Positions 14,478 to 21,943 of a stretch of 28,643 nucleotides of DNA are shown piece after piece (the first letter of the stretch is position 1; every line of letters starts with the position of its first letter). The stretch comes from an uncultured Oscillibacter sp. GTDB lineage: Bacteria; Bacillota; Clostridia; Oscillospirales; Oscillospiraceae. The stretch is from the NCBI GenBank assembly GCA_910579435.1, contig CAJTVF010000033.1, positions 1 to 28,643 on the forward strand, given 5' to 3'. Below the pieces are notes generated by a model that saw nothing but the letters and a program-made list of their open reading frames with translations, had not been told where the DNA came from and did not search any database. The position numbers were made by a program, and so were the translations under genes.

Positions 14478-15464
14478 TCAAACAAGGCCTAAATACGCCT
14501 CCGCCTCCCGGACGGTGTTGACCAGATACCGCATGGCCTCCACAGGGTATTTCCCCACGGCGGTCTCCCCGGTGACCATCACCGAGGCGGCTCCGTCCAG
14601 CACGGCGTTGAAAATGTCGCTGACCTCCGCCCGGGTGGGAACGGGATTCTGCTCCATGGAGGCCAGCATCTGTGTGACCACCATGAAGGGCCTCCCCGCC
14701 TCCCGGCAGGCGGCGGAGATGCGCTTTTGCAGGGCCGGGAGCTTCCAGAGGGGACCGGAGTTTCCCAGGTCCCCCCGGGCGATGACAATTTCGTCGGCGG
14801 CGGGAATCAGCTCCGCCAGCTTCGCCGCGCCGTCCAGGCTTTCGATCTTGGCGAAGAGGCGGATGGACTGCCCGTCCGCCTCGTCCAGGGCCGCCCGGAC
14901 CGTCCGCAGGTCCTCCCGGCCCCGGACGAAGGGCTGCATGACGCCGGTGACGCCATAGTCCTTTGCCAGCCGGAGGTTTTCCCGGTCGCTGTCCGTCATG
15001 GCGGGAAGGTGGATATCCACGCCGGGGAGGGCGGCGCTCTTCCGGCCTCTCAGGACGCCGCCCCGCTCCACCTGGGCCAGGGCCCCGCCAGGGAGGGGCT
15101 CCGAAACCCGGAGAAGCAGCTTGCCGTCGTCCAGCAGGACCTCCTGGCCGGGGACCAGATGGGGCAGGACGGCGGGGGGCAGGGGAATGTCCGTCCCCAG
15201 GCGCACCGGGGCCCCGTACTCCAGCGTGAGGGGAGCCGGGAGGAGGCCCACCCGGAGCTCCGGGCCCTGCATGTCGATCAGGAGCTGCGGCGTGACGCCG
15301 CATTGCCGGGCGGCGGCGTGAAGGCGCTCCAGCTGCTCCGCCGCCCCGGGGAGGCCCACGTGGGAGAGGTTCAGCCGGACGCCGGTCATGCCGGCCTCAA
15401 AGAGGCGGGCCAGGGTTTCGGCGTCGGAACAGGCGGGGCCAAGCGTGCCGTAGATTTGAACCAT
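14478..15464 (-). CDS. Short pyruvate-kinase-like protein lacking the C-terminal domain
   Basis: The 328-residue protein covers the catalytic barrel and a reduced B domain of pyruvate kinase. It stops where the usual regulatory C-terminal domain (about 120-140 residues) would begin. Conserved segments are GTLGPAC (6-12), RLNLSH (30-35), KIES with the catalytic Lys206, ARGDLG (229-234, metal-binding Asp), TQMLASM with Thr264 and PTRAEVSDIFNAVLDG. The usual DTKGPEIR segment reads DMQGPELR (64-71), with the Thr that helps hold the monovalent cation replaced by Met. It may be active with changed regulation, or may have a different substrate. The ATG follows GGGGAGG. It starts 12 bases after mtnA and is probably co-transcribed. 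I cannot see whether a full-length pyruvate kinase exists elsewhere. Confidence 0.8.
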   Translation of the reverse strand: MVQIYGTLGPACSDAETLARLFEAGMTGVRLNLSHVGLPGAAEQLERLHAAARQCGVTPQLLIDMQGPELRVGLLPAPLTLEYGAPVRLGTDIPLPPAVLPHLVPGQEVLLDDGKLLLRVSEPLPGGALAQVERGGVLRGRKSAALPGVDIHLPAMTDSDRENLRLAKDYGVTGVMQPFVRGREDLRTVRAALDEADGQSIRLFAKIESLDGAAKLAELIPAADEIVIARGDLGNSGPLWKLPALQKRISAACREAGRPFMVVTQMLASMEQNPVPTRAEVSDIFNAVLDGAASVMVTGETAVGKYPVEAMRYLVNTVREAEAYLGLV

Positions 15465-15476
15465 CAGCGCCTCCCC

Positions 15477-16547
15477 TCAGCGGAACAGGGCCGCCAGGCT
15501 CTCCGTATAAGGGGCCCGGCAGACGCCCTTCTCTGTAACAATGCCGGAAATCAGCTCATGGTCCGTTACGTCGAAGGAGGGATTGTAGCACTTCACGCCG
15601 GGAAGGGCCATGGGCTTTTCGTACCAGAGGGTCTTGATTTCCTCCGGGTCCCGGAGTTCGATGGGGATGTGGTCCCCGTCGGGGCAGCTTAAGTCAATGG
15701 TGCTGGTGGGACCCAGAACATAGACGGGGATGCCGTAGTGCTTCGCCAGGATTGCCACGCCGCTGGTGCCGATTTTGTTGGCGGCGTCCCCGTTGGCGGC
15801 CACCCGGTCGCAGCCCACGAAGCAGGCCTGGACCCAGCCGTTCTTCATCACCATGGAGGCCATGTTGTCGCAGATCAGCGTCACGTCCACCCCGGCCCGG
15901 TGGAGCTCGTAGCTGGTGAGGCGGGCGCCCTGGAGGAGGGGGCGGGTCTCGCCGGCAAAGACCCGGATGCGCATTCCCCGCTCCGCCGCCAGCAGGAAGG
16001 GGCCCTGGGCGGTGCCGTAGCGGGAGGTAGCCAGTGGCCCGGCGTTGCAGTGGGTGAGCACGCCGTCGCCCTCCTTCAGCAGGCTCAGGCCGTACTCGGA
16101 GATGGCCCGGCATTTGGCGATGTCGTCCTCGTGGATCTCCACCGCCTTTTGGTACAGGGCTTCCAGCAGGGCGGGGCGGGGGACGCTTAAATGGGCGGCG
16201 GCGGCCGTTTCCATCTCCCCCAGGGCCCAGGCCAGGTTCACCGCCGTGGGGCGGGAGGCGTTCAGCTGGGCGGAATACGCCCGGAGGCGGGCCTGAAAGG
16301 CGGCGGGGTCCGGCTCTTTGATGGTCCGGGCCAGGGCATAGAGACAGTAAGCGGCGAAGATGCCGATGGCGGGGGCGCCCCGGACCCGGAGGGCTTGGAT
16401 GGCCTCCACCATTTCGTCCACGGTCCGGAGGCGGATTTCCTTCTCCTCGTTGGGGAGAAGGCTTTGGTCGATGATGTACAGGGCCTCGGCGGCCTTGTCA
16501 TAGCGGATGTTCTGCGCGTGGGTAACGGCTTTCAAAGCGGTGGACAT
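15477..16547 (-). CDS. mtnA: S-methyl-5-thioribose-1-phosphate isomerase (MtnA family)
   Basis: MtnA converts methylthioribose-1-phosphate to methylthioribulose-1-phosphate in methionine salvage; relatives act on 5-deoxyribose-1-phosphate in disposal of 5'-deoxyadenosine. The 356-residue product has the family blocks RGAPAIG (56-62), HCNAGPLAT with the catalytic Cys167, GETRPLLQGARLT, and GCDRVAANGDAANKIGT with the catalytic Asp247. The start follows AAAGGAG at a seven-base gap. No other methionine-salvage gene is in the window, so which substrate is used here is open. The nucleoside phosphorylase at 6080 is too far away to be counted as a partner. It sits between abiH (32 bases upstream) and the pyruvate-kinase-like gene. 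Confidence 0.93.
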   Translation of the reverse strand: MSTALKAVTHAQNIRYDKAAEALYIIDQSLLPNEEKEIRLRTVDEMVEAIQALRVRGAPAIGIFAAYCLYALARTIKEPDPAAFQARLRAYSAQLNASRPTAVNLAWALGEMETAAAAHLSVPRPALLEALYQKAVEIHEDDIAKCRAISEYGLSLLKEGDGVLTHCNAGPLATSRYGTAQGPFLLAAERGMRIRVFAGETRPLLQGARLTSYELHRAGVDVTLICDNMASMVMKNGWVQACFVGCDRVAANGDAANKIGTSGVAILAKHYGIPVYVLGPTSTIDLSCPDGDHIPIELRDPEEIKTLWYEKPMALPGVKCYNPSFDVTDHELISGIVTEKGVCRAPYTESLAALFR

Positions 16548-16579
16548 GGGAAAGCTCCTTTCTTGTGCAGGGCGGGAAA

Positions 16580-17626
16580 TCAGACCGGAGTAAGAGACGG
16601 CGGGGAGGGATTTCCGATGGGGGGAACCTTCAGGACGGGCTCCAGCTTAAAGATATCGGAGGTAATTGCTATGTGGATGCGGTCCGGGAAGGCGGAGCGG
16701 TCCACTGGAAGAATATTTGCCCTCGAGAGAAACCGGTCCCGAATGCTGTCTTGGTGGTCCAGAATGTCCTCCGGGAAAAATAGGTCCAAATTGCTTCCAC
16801 GAGAGAAAATCAGAAGATGGCGGTAGGGGTTTGCAATCAACCATTGGCCGATGCGGACCCACCAGGTGGCGTCGGTTTCTCCCAGGGACATGCCGAAGAT
16901 GCAGATCGTGTCGCTGTTTTCAAGGACGCTTAGCGCTTCCGCGTCATGGCCATAACCGGACTGCTGATTCAGGAGAGGCTTGAGAAACATACGCTTCTGA
17001 CGGGTATCGGTAAAGAGATTCGGATTTGCCACCTGGCTGATATTGTCCACCCCCAGAAGCATACCCCCGGAATGGGTTCCGTGAACGTGAATAACGGGGA
17101 TTTTTGACTGCAGCGCAAAATCGCGGTCATTCAAGTGGTCGAACAGGCGGTCAATGACGGTGGTATAGTTGAAATTTAGAACTGTATATATGCGCGAATC
17201 TTTTGGCGTATGTGTGGTTAGGATAATCCCGCGAAAGCGGGGCTCCAGGTAGGCCAAATGACTGCGGATATCCTTGAGAAATTTAAGGGCCATGTCCCTG
17301 CCGCACGCGTCATAGTCAATGCGGTTTTCCTCGTCCCGCAAGTATTGGGCAAAACAGCGCTTGAAGTGCTGAAGGCATTTTCGAAGGGACGCCTCGCTGT
17401 TTAAAGGAGGGGCGTTGGTGTGCTGGCCCAGGGCCAGCTCAAAGTCCGCCCAACGGGAATAATTGCCGCCGCTCTGCAAGAGCTCTTTAAATTGGAGAAT
17501 TTCCGGGTCGTCTGTGTGAAACCGGCCGTCCTCAAGATAATGGGGATAAAAGTCCTCGTATCTTGTATCCAAGCCCAGGTTGAGGTCAAAGCCGTTGCCA
17601 ATCAGGAAGGTGACTCGTATCGCCAT
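16580..17626 (-). CDS. AbiH-family protein (phage abortive infection)
   Basis: The 348-residue protein matches the AbiH family. Its N-terminus reads TFLIGNGFDLNLGLDTRY (residues 6-23), a nucleotide-binding-like glycine motif. It also has the LNFNYTTVIDRLF and HVHGTHSG blocks and a later FGMSLGETDATWW block; many relatives have His where this protein has Met in that last block. AbiH was first described in Lactococcus as a phage-resistance protein. Its mechanism is not established. It has its own promoter and a ribosome-binding site (AAGGGGG). Its codon use is less GC-biased than that of mtnA downstream, consistent with acquisition by transfer. No other defence gene is visible nearby. Confidence 0.82.
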   Translation of the reverse strand: MAIRVTFLIGNGFDLNLGLDTRYEDFYPHYLEDGRFHTDDPEILQFKELLQSGGNYSRWADFELALGQHTNAPPLNSEASLRKCLQHFKRCFAQYLRDEENRIDYDACGRDMALKFLKDIRSHLAYLEPRFRGIILTTHTPKDSRIYTVLNFNYTTVIDRLFDHLNDRDFALQSKIPVIHVHGTHSGGMLLGVDNISQVANPNLFTDTRQKRMFLKPLLNQQSGYGHDAEALSVLENSDTICIFGMSLGETDATWWVRIGQWLIANPYRHLLIFSRGSNLDLFFPEDILDHQDSIRDRFLSRANILPVDRSAFPDRIHIAITSDIFKLEPVLKVPPIGNPSPPSLTPV

Positions 17627-17667
17627 TCAGTATGCCCCCTTTGGAGATCAATTTGCCGGTTTTCCAA

Positions 17668-17696
17668 ATTGTAGCATAGACCGCCCTTTTTTGCAA
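17668..17696 (-). promoter_or_regulatory. Promoter of the abiH gene
   Basis: On the minus strand TTGCAA (17696-17691) and TACAAT (17673-17668) are spaced by exactly 17 bases, with TG just before the -10 box. The start codon is about 42 bases downstream. Confidence 0.75.
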
Positions 17697-17713
17697 CGGC
17701 TTAAGGAGAGGGA

Positions 17714-17745
17714 AAAGCGCCCGGGCACAGCGTGTCCGGGCGCTT
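17714..17745. terminator. Terminator after the MacAB-like operon
   Basis: A long stem (AAAGCGCCCGGGCAC paired with GTGTCCGGGCGCTTT, one G-T pair) with a three-base loop ends the minus-strand unit lying at 17770-21570. It also precedes the abiH promoter. Confidence 0.75.
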
Positions 17746-17769
17746 TCTCACAAGTTCGCGGGAGCTGCC

Positions 17770-17891
17770 TCAGCGGAAGTCCCCGCTCAGGTCGTAGAAG
17801 CGGTTGGCGGGCGGCGCGGCCTGAGCGGGCAGGACCAGCAGGGACGCCGCCATGGCCGTCAGGAGCAGCGGGGATGTGATGCGTTTTTCAC
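17770..17891 (-). pseudogene. Broken small secreted-protein ORF after the MacAB-like genes
   Basis: On the minus strand AGGAGG (17907-17902) precedes GTG at 17891, ten bases away. As written the frame stops after ten codons. If the run of five A's at 17888-17884 had six, the frame would give MKKRITSPLLLTAMAASLLV and continue through a Pro-Ala-Gln-Ala-Ala signal-peptidase-like site to end ANRFYDLSGDFR, a 40-residue protein. That looks like a signal peptide plus a very short mature part. It directly follows the permease gene and precedes the operon terminator. It may be a frameshifted or truncated gene remnant, or an assembly error in a homopolymer. The function is unknown. Confidence 0.45.
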
Positions 17892-17907
17892 AGGTGGTTT
17901 TCCTCCT

Positions 17908-19176
17908 TCACTCTGCCCGCAAAGCCTCGACGGGCTGGAGCTTGGACGCCTTGATGGCCGGATAGCTGCCAAAGATGAGCCCCAGCAGCACGGAGAAGCC
18001 AAGGGCGCCCGCCGTCACGCTGGCGGAGGGGTAAATGGTCATGTGGAACAGCAGGTTCCCCGCGACGTAACAGCCCAGGGTGCCAATCAAAATACCGATA
18101 ATGCCGCCGATGCCGCAGAGCATGGCCGCCTCAATCAAAAACTGGGTGACGATGCTGCTCCGCTGGGCGCCGATGGCCCGGCGGATGCCGATTTCCCGGG
18201 TCCGCTCCGTCACGGTCACCAGCATGATGTTCATGATGCCGATGCCGCCCACCAGCAGGGAAATGGCGGCGATGCCGCCCAGCACCAGGGAGATCATGCC
18301 CATCTGCTCGTTCATGCTCTGCTGCCAGCGGTCGTCGGGGCTGACGTAGGAGTCCCCTGTGGCCGGGTCTACCAAGCCCTTCAAGAAGCCCCGGACACGG
18401 GTAGCCACTTCCGTGGTGGAAACGCCGTCCTTGGCCTTGATGATAAAATTCTCAATCCGGTCGCCTCCCAGCAGCCGGCGGGCGGTATAGGGCAGGAGGA
18501 TGATGTTGTCGATGGTGCTCCCCTGGGCGTCGCTTCCGGTGACGCGGGGGGCGTAGACTCCCACCACCTCGAAGTTCTGCCCGTTGAGCTGGAGAAACTT
18601 ACCCACCGGGTCGGCGGCGTCGAAGTACACCTCCGCCGCCTGGGAGCCCAGGACGCAGACCTGGTTGTACCGCTCGACGTCCAGCTCGCCCAGGTCCCGG
18701 CCCTTGGTGATCGTCAGATTGTTGCAGGCGCTGTACTGGTTGGAGACATAGTAGACGTCCGGGGGCCGCTGGCCGGTCATGTTCCCCATCTCGTCCCAGC
18801 TCCACTCAAAGTTGGCGGAGTTTTTCGTGCCGTAGACCACGTTGACGCTGGCCCGGGCCTCCGGCGTGATGCCCACGATGTATTGGGGGATGGACTTGCA
18901 GTAGGCATAGAGGTCCGGGAAGTAGTCTTTGCCGGAGCTGATCATGTTGCCGTTTTCGTCCACTTCATACATGTAACTGTAGATGTCTACCGTGATTTTG
19001 TTGCTGCCCATGGCGGAGAACTGCTCCATGGTTTTCGCCGCGTAGCCGCTCATGACCGAGACGATGGTCATCACTGCCGCGATGCCGATGATGACGCCCA
19101 GCATGGTCAGCATGGAGCGGCCCTTTTTGCCGATGATGGACTTCCAGGCCATTTTCACTGCCTGACGGATGTTCAA
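17908..19176 (-). CDS. MacB-like ABC transporter permease (FtsX family)
   Basis: The 422-residue permease has the MacB plan. One membrane helix lies near residues 21-42 (LTMLGVIIGIAAVMTIVSV). A large extracytoplasmic periplasmic-core-like domain follows to about 285, and three helices within about 295-410 carry the FtsX motif TERTREIGIRRAIGA. MacB-type systems are mechanotransmission exporters moving drugs, peptides or lipoproteins. Its start overlaps the end of the ATPase gene by four bases, so the pair is translationally coupled, with the adaptor gene first in the operon. The substrate cannot be read from the sequence. Confidence 0.92.
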   Translation of the reverse strand: MNIRQAVKMAWKSIIGKKGRSMLTMLGVIIGIAAVMTIVSVMSGYAAKTMEQFSAMGSNKITVDIYSYMYEVDENGNMISSGKDYFPDLYAYCKSIPQYIVGITPEARASVNVVYGTKNSANFEWSWDEMGNMTGQRPPDVYYVSNQYSACNNLTITKGRDLGELDVERYNQVCVLGSQAAEVYFDAADPVGKFLQLNGQNFEVVGVYAPRVTGSDAQGSTIDNIILLPYTARRLLGGDRIENFIIKAKDGVSTTEVATRVRGFLKGLVDPATGDSYVSPDDRWQQSMNEQMGMISLVLGGIAAISLLVGGIGIMNIMLVTVTERTREIGIRRAIGAQRSSIVTQFLIEAAMLCGIGGIIGILIGTLGCYVAGNLLFHMTIYPSASVTAGALGFSVLLGLIFGSYPAIKASKLQPVEALRAE

Positions 19177-19874
19177 AACCAGTCCACCTCCTGTTCCTTG
19201 TCCTCCACGATCTTTCCGTCGGTGAGGCGCACGCAGCGCCGGGCCGTGGCGGCGATTCCGTTGTCGTGGGTAATCAGGATGACGGTGGTGCCCTCCCGGT
19301 TGAGCTGCTGGAGGAACTCCAGCACCTCGTGGCCCGTCCGGGAGTCCAGGGCGCCGGTGGGCTCGTCGGCCATGATGATGGGGGGCTTGGTGGCGATGGC
19401 CCGGGCGATGGCCACCCGCTGCTGCTGGCCGCCGGACATTTCCGTGGGCTTGTGCTTCACGCGGTTGGAAAGACCCACCCGGTTCAGGGCCTCCAGGGCC
19501 AGGTCGTAGCGGTCGTCCGCCCGGACGCCCTGGTAAATCAGGGGCAGCTCCACGTTCTCCAGCACCGTCAGGGATTGAATCAGGTTGTACTGCTGGAAGA
19601 TGAAGCCGATCTCCTTGTTGCGGATGCGGCTGAGCTCCGTGTCCGTCAGCTCCCGGACGTCGGTGCCGTCCAGGAGGTAGTCCCCCCGGGTGGGGATGTC
19701 CAGGCAGCCCAGGACGTTCATCATGGTGGACTTGCCGGAGCCGGACTGGCCCACGATGGCCACGAATTCCCCCCGCTGTATGGTGAGGGAAACCCCGTCC
19801 AGGGCCCGGACCTCGCTTTCAAGACCCTCGCCGTAGATCTTGAAGATGTCCTTCAATTCAATCAGATTTGCCAT
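19173..19874 (-). CDS. MacB/LolD-type ABC transporter ATP-binding protein
   Basis: The 233-residue ATPase has Walker A GQSGSGKST (residues 42-50), the Q-loop FIFQQYNL, signature MSGGQQQRVAIARA (146-159) and Walker B IIMADEP (166-172). It belongs to the subfamily that partners FtsX/MacB permeases (LolD, MacB, BceA-like). It lies one base downstream of the adaptor gene and overlaps the permease gene by four bases. This order (adaptor, ATPase, permease) is typical of tripartite-like export operons in Gram-positive bacteria. Confidence 0.94.
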   Translation of the reverse strand: MANLIELKDIFKIYGEGLESEVRALDGVSLTIQRGEFVAIVGQSGSGKSTMMNVLGCLDIPTRGDYLLDGTDVRELTDTELSRIRNKEIGFIFQQYNLIQSLTVLENVELPLIYQGVRADDRYDLALEALNRVGLSNRVKHKPTEMSGGQQQRVAIARAIATKPPIIMADEPTGALDSRTGHEVLEFLQQLNREGTTVILITHDNGIAATARRCVRLTDGKIVEDKEQEVDWF

Positions 19875-19875
19875 A

Positions 19876-21570
19876 TCAGTAACCCCAGGGGTCGGCCGTC
19901 TGAATCTGGGTGAAGACCTCGGTGCCTTCCTCCACGCCGGACTTGATTTCCACGTTGTAGTTGTCCGAGATGCCGATTTCCACGGCCACGGGCCAGAAGC
20001 CCTCGGGAATCGTCTCGTCGGCCATGATGTTTTCCACCACGTTGTCCGGCCGGCCGCCCTTGACGTAGACCACGGTCAGGGTCTCGCCCTCCTCGGTGGA
20101 GACGGTGCGCACGGACTGGAGGGGCAGCACCAGGCAGTTGTCGTTTTCGCTGGCGGTGAGCTTGTAGTTGATGTAGCTGTTGACCTGGAGGGTTTCTTCC
20201 GCGTTGTCCACCGAGATCACCATGGGATAGGTTGCCACGCCGTTGTTGATGGTGCTGGAGAGGCTGACGCTCTCCACCATGCCCATTGCCATGGTGCCCC
20301 ACTGGTCCAGCTCCACCATGGTCCCCACCTGGACGGCGCTGACGTTCCGCTCGTCCACAGTGGCGTTGACCATCAGGGAGGAGGTGTCGGAGATGGTGAC
20401 CACCGTGGTGTTGGCGGCGATTTCATCTCCCGGTTTCATGGTCAGGCCGATGACCTTGCCTGCGATGGAGGCCACGGCGGAGCAGTTCGCCAGGTTCTTC
20501 TCGGCGGTTTCCAGGGTCTTCTGGGCCTCGTCCAGGCTCTGCTGGGCGGAGTAGATCTCCGCCTCGCTGTCCTCGCCGTCCACCCGGACCAGCACCTGTC
20601 CGGCGCTGACCTGGAGGTAGTCCACCAGGGAGCTGGAGAGCACGGTGCCGTTGACGGTGGATTTCAGATCGCCGGTGCGGTAGTACTCCAGCTTCCCGGG
20701 CTCATAGGGGTAGATGGTCTCGCCCTCGGCGGTGGTCACGGTGGCGGAGGCCGCCATCTCGGCGGTAAGGGCCCCCTCGTTCTCCACCAGAATGTCGGCG
20801 GAGAAGAGCTTGGTGCCCTCCGGGGTGATGCGGCTGACCATGTGGACCGCCTCCACCGTGCCGGGGAGGGAGCTCATGAGGGCGGGGATGGACACGTCCA
20901 TGCTCTGGCCCTGGTAGATCTGCCCTTCATAGGCGTAGCTGTAGTATTGGGTGAGCCGCAGGCGGGTGTCGTCCGCCAGCACGGCCAGCTTCTGCTCCTT
21001 GCTGATGGTGTCGCCGGGGTTCAGGTCCACCACCTCCATCAGCTTTCCGGAGTAGCCCGCCGCCAGGTTCAGGCCCGCCACGTCCTTCAGCAGGGCGTTG
21101 AGCTGCTTCTCCCGGCCCAGCACGTCCTGCCGGGCCTTGTCCACGGCGGTGCGGGCGGCGTCGGAGTCAATGACAAAGAGGGGCGTGCCGGGCTCCACGG
21201 TGTCGCCCTCGTTGACGAAGACCTCGGACACGATTCCCGTGGTGGCAATGGTAATGGTTTCGCTGTCCTTGGCCTTGGTCAGCCCGCTGCCCTCCACCGT
21301 GGAGGTGATGGAGCTGTACTGCACCACGTCGGTGAGGACCTCGGTTTCCTCCCCGCCTTTCTTTGCGGACAGGAACTGCCAGACGCCCAGGCCGATGGCA
21401 ATGAGAATCAGGAGAAAGATAAACCACCGGACAATCTTTCTCCGCTTCTTCCGGGGCATACCCTTCCACTTTTTCCAAAGGGAGGTCTTCTCCGCCGCCG
21501 TTTCCGGCGCGGGAGGCGGGGCCGTCTCAACGGCCGCGGCCTGCTGTTCGCGATCCATGACTTCTGACAT
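19876..21570 (-). CDS. HlyD/MacA-like membrane-fusion adaptor protein
   Basis: The 564-residue protein starts with a charged, Pro/Ala-rich cytoplasmic segment (1-45). A single membrane helix follows near 48-67, and the rest is an extracytoplasmic biotinyl-lipoyl-like and beta-barrel adaptor. Features include the ATTGIVSEVFVNEGDTVEPGTPLF half-motif, a helical hairpin with SLDEAQKTLETAEKNLANC and a second half-motif (SIAGKVIGLTMKPGDEIAANT). It is longer than E. coli MacA and appears to contain an additional inserted domain near residues 160-290. The start follows AAGGAG. It is the first gene of the exporter operon and likely couples the permease to the cell-wall side. Confidence 0.88.
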   Translation of the reverse strand: MSEVMDREQQAAAVETAPPPAPETAAEKTSLWKKWKGMPRKKRRKIVRWFIFLLILIAIGLGVWQFLSAKKGGEETEVLTDVVQYSSITSTVEGSGLTKAKDSETITIATTGIVSEVFVNEGDTVEPGTPLFVIDSDAARTAVDKARQDVLGREKQLNALLKDVAGLNLAAGYSGKLMEVVDLNPGDTISKEQKLAVLADDTRLRLTQYYSYAYEGQIYQGQSMDVSIPALMSSLPGTVEAVHMVSRITPEGTKLFSADILVENEGALTAEMAASATVTTAEGETIYPYEPGKLEYYRTGDLKSTVNGTVLSSSLVDYLQVSAGQVLVRVDGEDSEAEIYSAQQSLDEAQKTLETAEKNLANCSAVASIAGKVIGLTMKPGDEIAANTTVVTISDTSSLMVNATVDERNVSAVQVGTMVELDQWGTMAMGMVESVSLSSTINNGVATYPMVISVDNAEETLQVNSYINYKLTASENDNCLVLPLQSVRTVSTEEGETLTVVYVKGGRPDNVVENIMADETIPEGFWPVAVEIGISDNYNVEIKSGVEEGTEVFTQIQTADPWGY

Positions 21571-21943
21571 AGGCTTTCTCCTTCAAAGGTTGGATGGAAT
21601 TTCTGAGCGCCGCTTCCCTTCCGCAAGGGGAACGCGGGTTCTGAAACATCGGCCCGTTCCGGGAATCCGCCGCGGCGGCGGCATGGGGACAGGGTAACAG
21701 GGACGTGCATCAAAACTGTATCATCTATGCTAGAACAGTTCGCCGTGGAAAACAACAACAAAACGGTTACAGATTTCTTAAGATTTCCTGAAGATGAGAA
21801 AATGGGCCCCTGTAAATCAGACGTATGAAGGGATGGAAAGGTTTCGGGAAAACCTGTACAAAAATATGGGAGCAGAGGCGGGAATTTCCGTCAAACAGCC
21901 CTCAGGAAAAAACCGCCCCGTTTCGGGGCGGTTTTGGGAAAGC
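21571..21943. other. Intergenic stretch upstream of the MacAB-like operon
   Basis: This 373-base gap carries the 5' leader of the adaptor gene, a tandem near-repeat at 21771-21790 (AGATTTCTTA then AGATTTCCTG) that could be a response-regulator site, and the terminator of the TRAP permease gene at 21907-21935. I see no convincing -35/-10 pair for the adaptor gene and no credible coding sequence. Confidence 0.6.
21907..21935 (-). terminator. Terminator after the TRAP permease gene
   Basis: A perfect hairpin (AACCGCCCCG / CGGGGCGGTT around TTT) runs into a TTTTTT tract on the minus strand. It lies eight bases after the permease stop codon. Confidence 0.88.

Noticed and set aside
14727..15692. 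Open frame on the plus strand across the pyruvate-kinase-like and mtnA genes
   Set aside because: It crosses two well-supported minus-strand genes and has no family features.
19840..21567. Open frame on the plus strand, 575 codons
   Set aside because: Antisense to the adaptor gene, with low-complexity His/Gly/Val content and no start signal.
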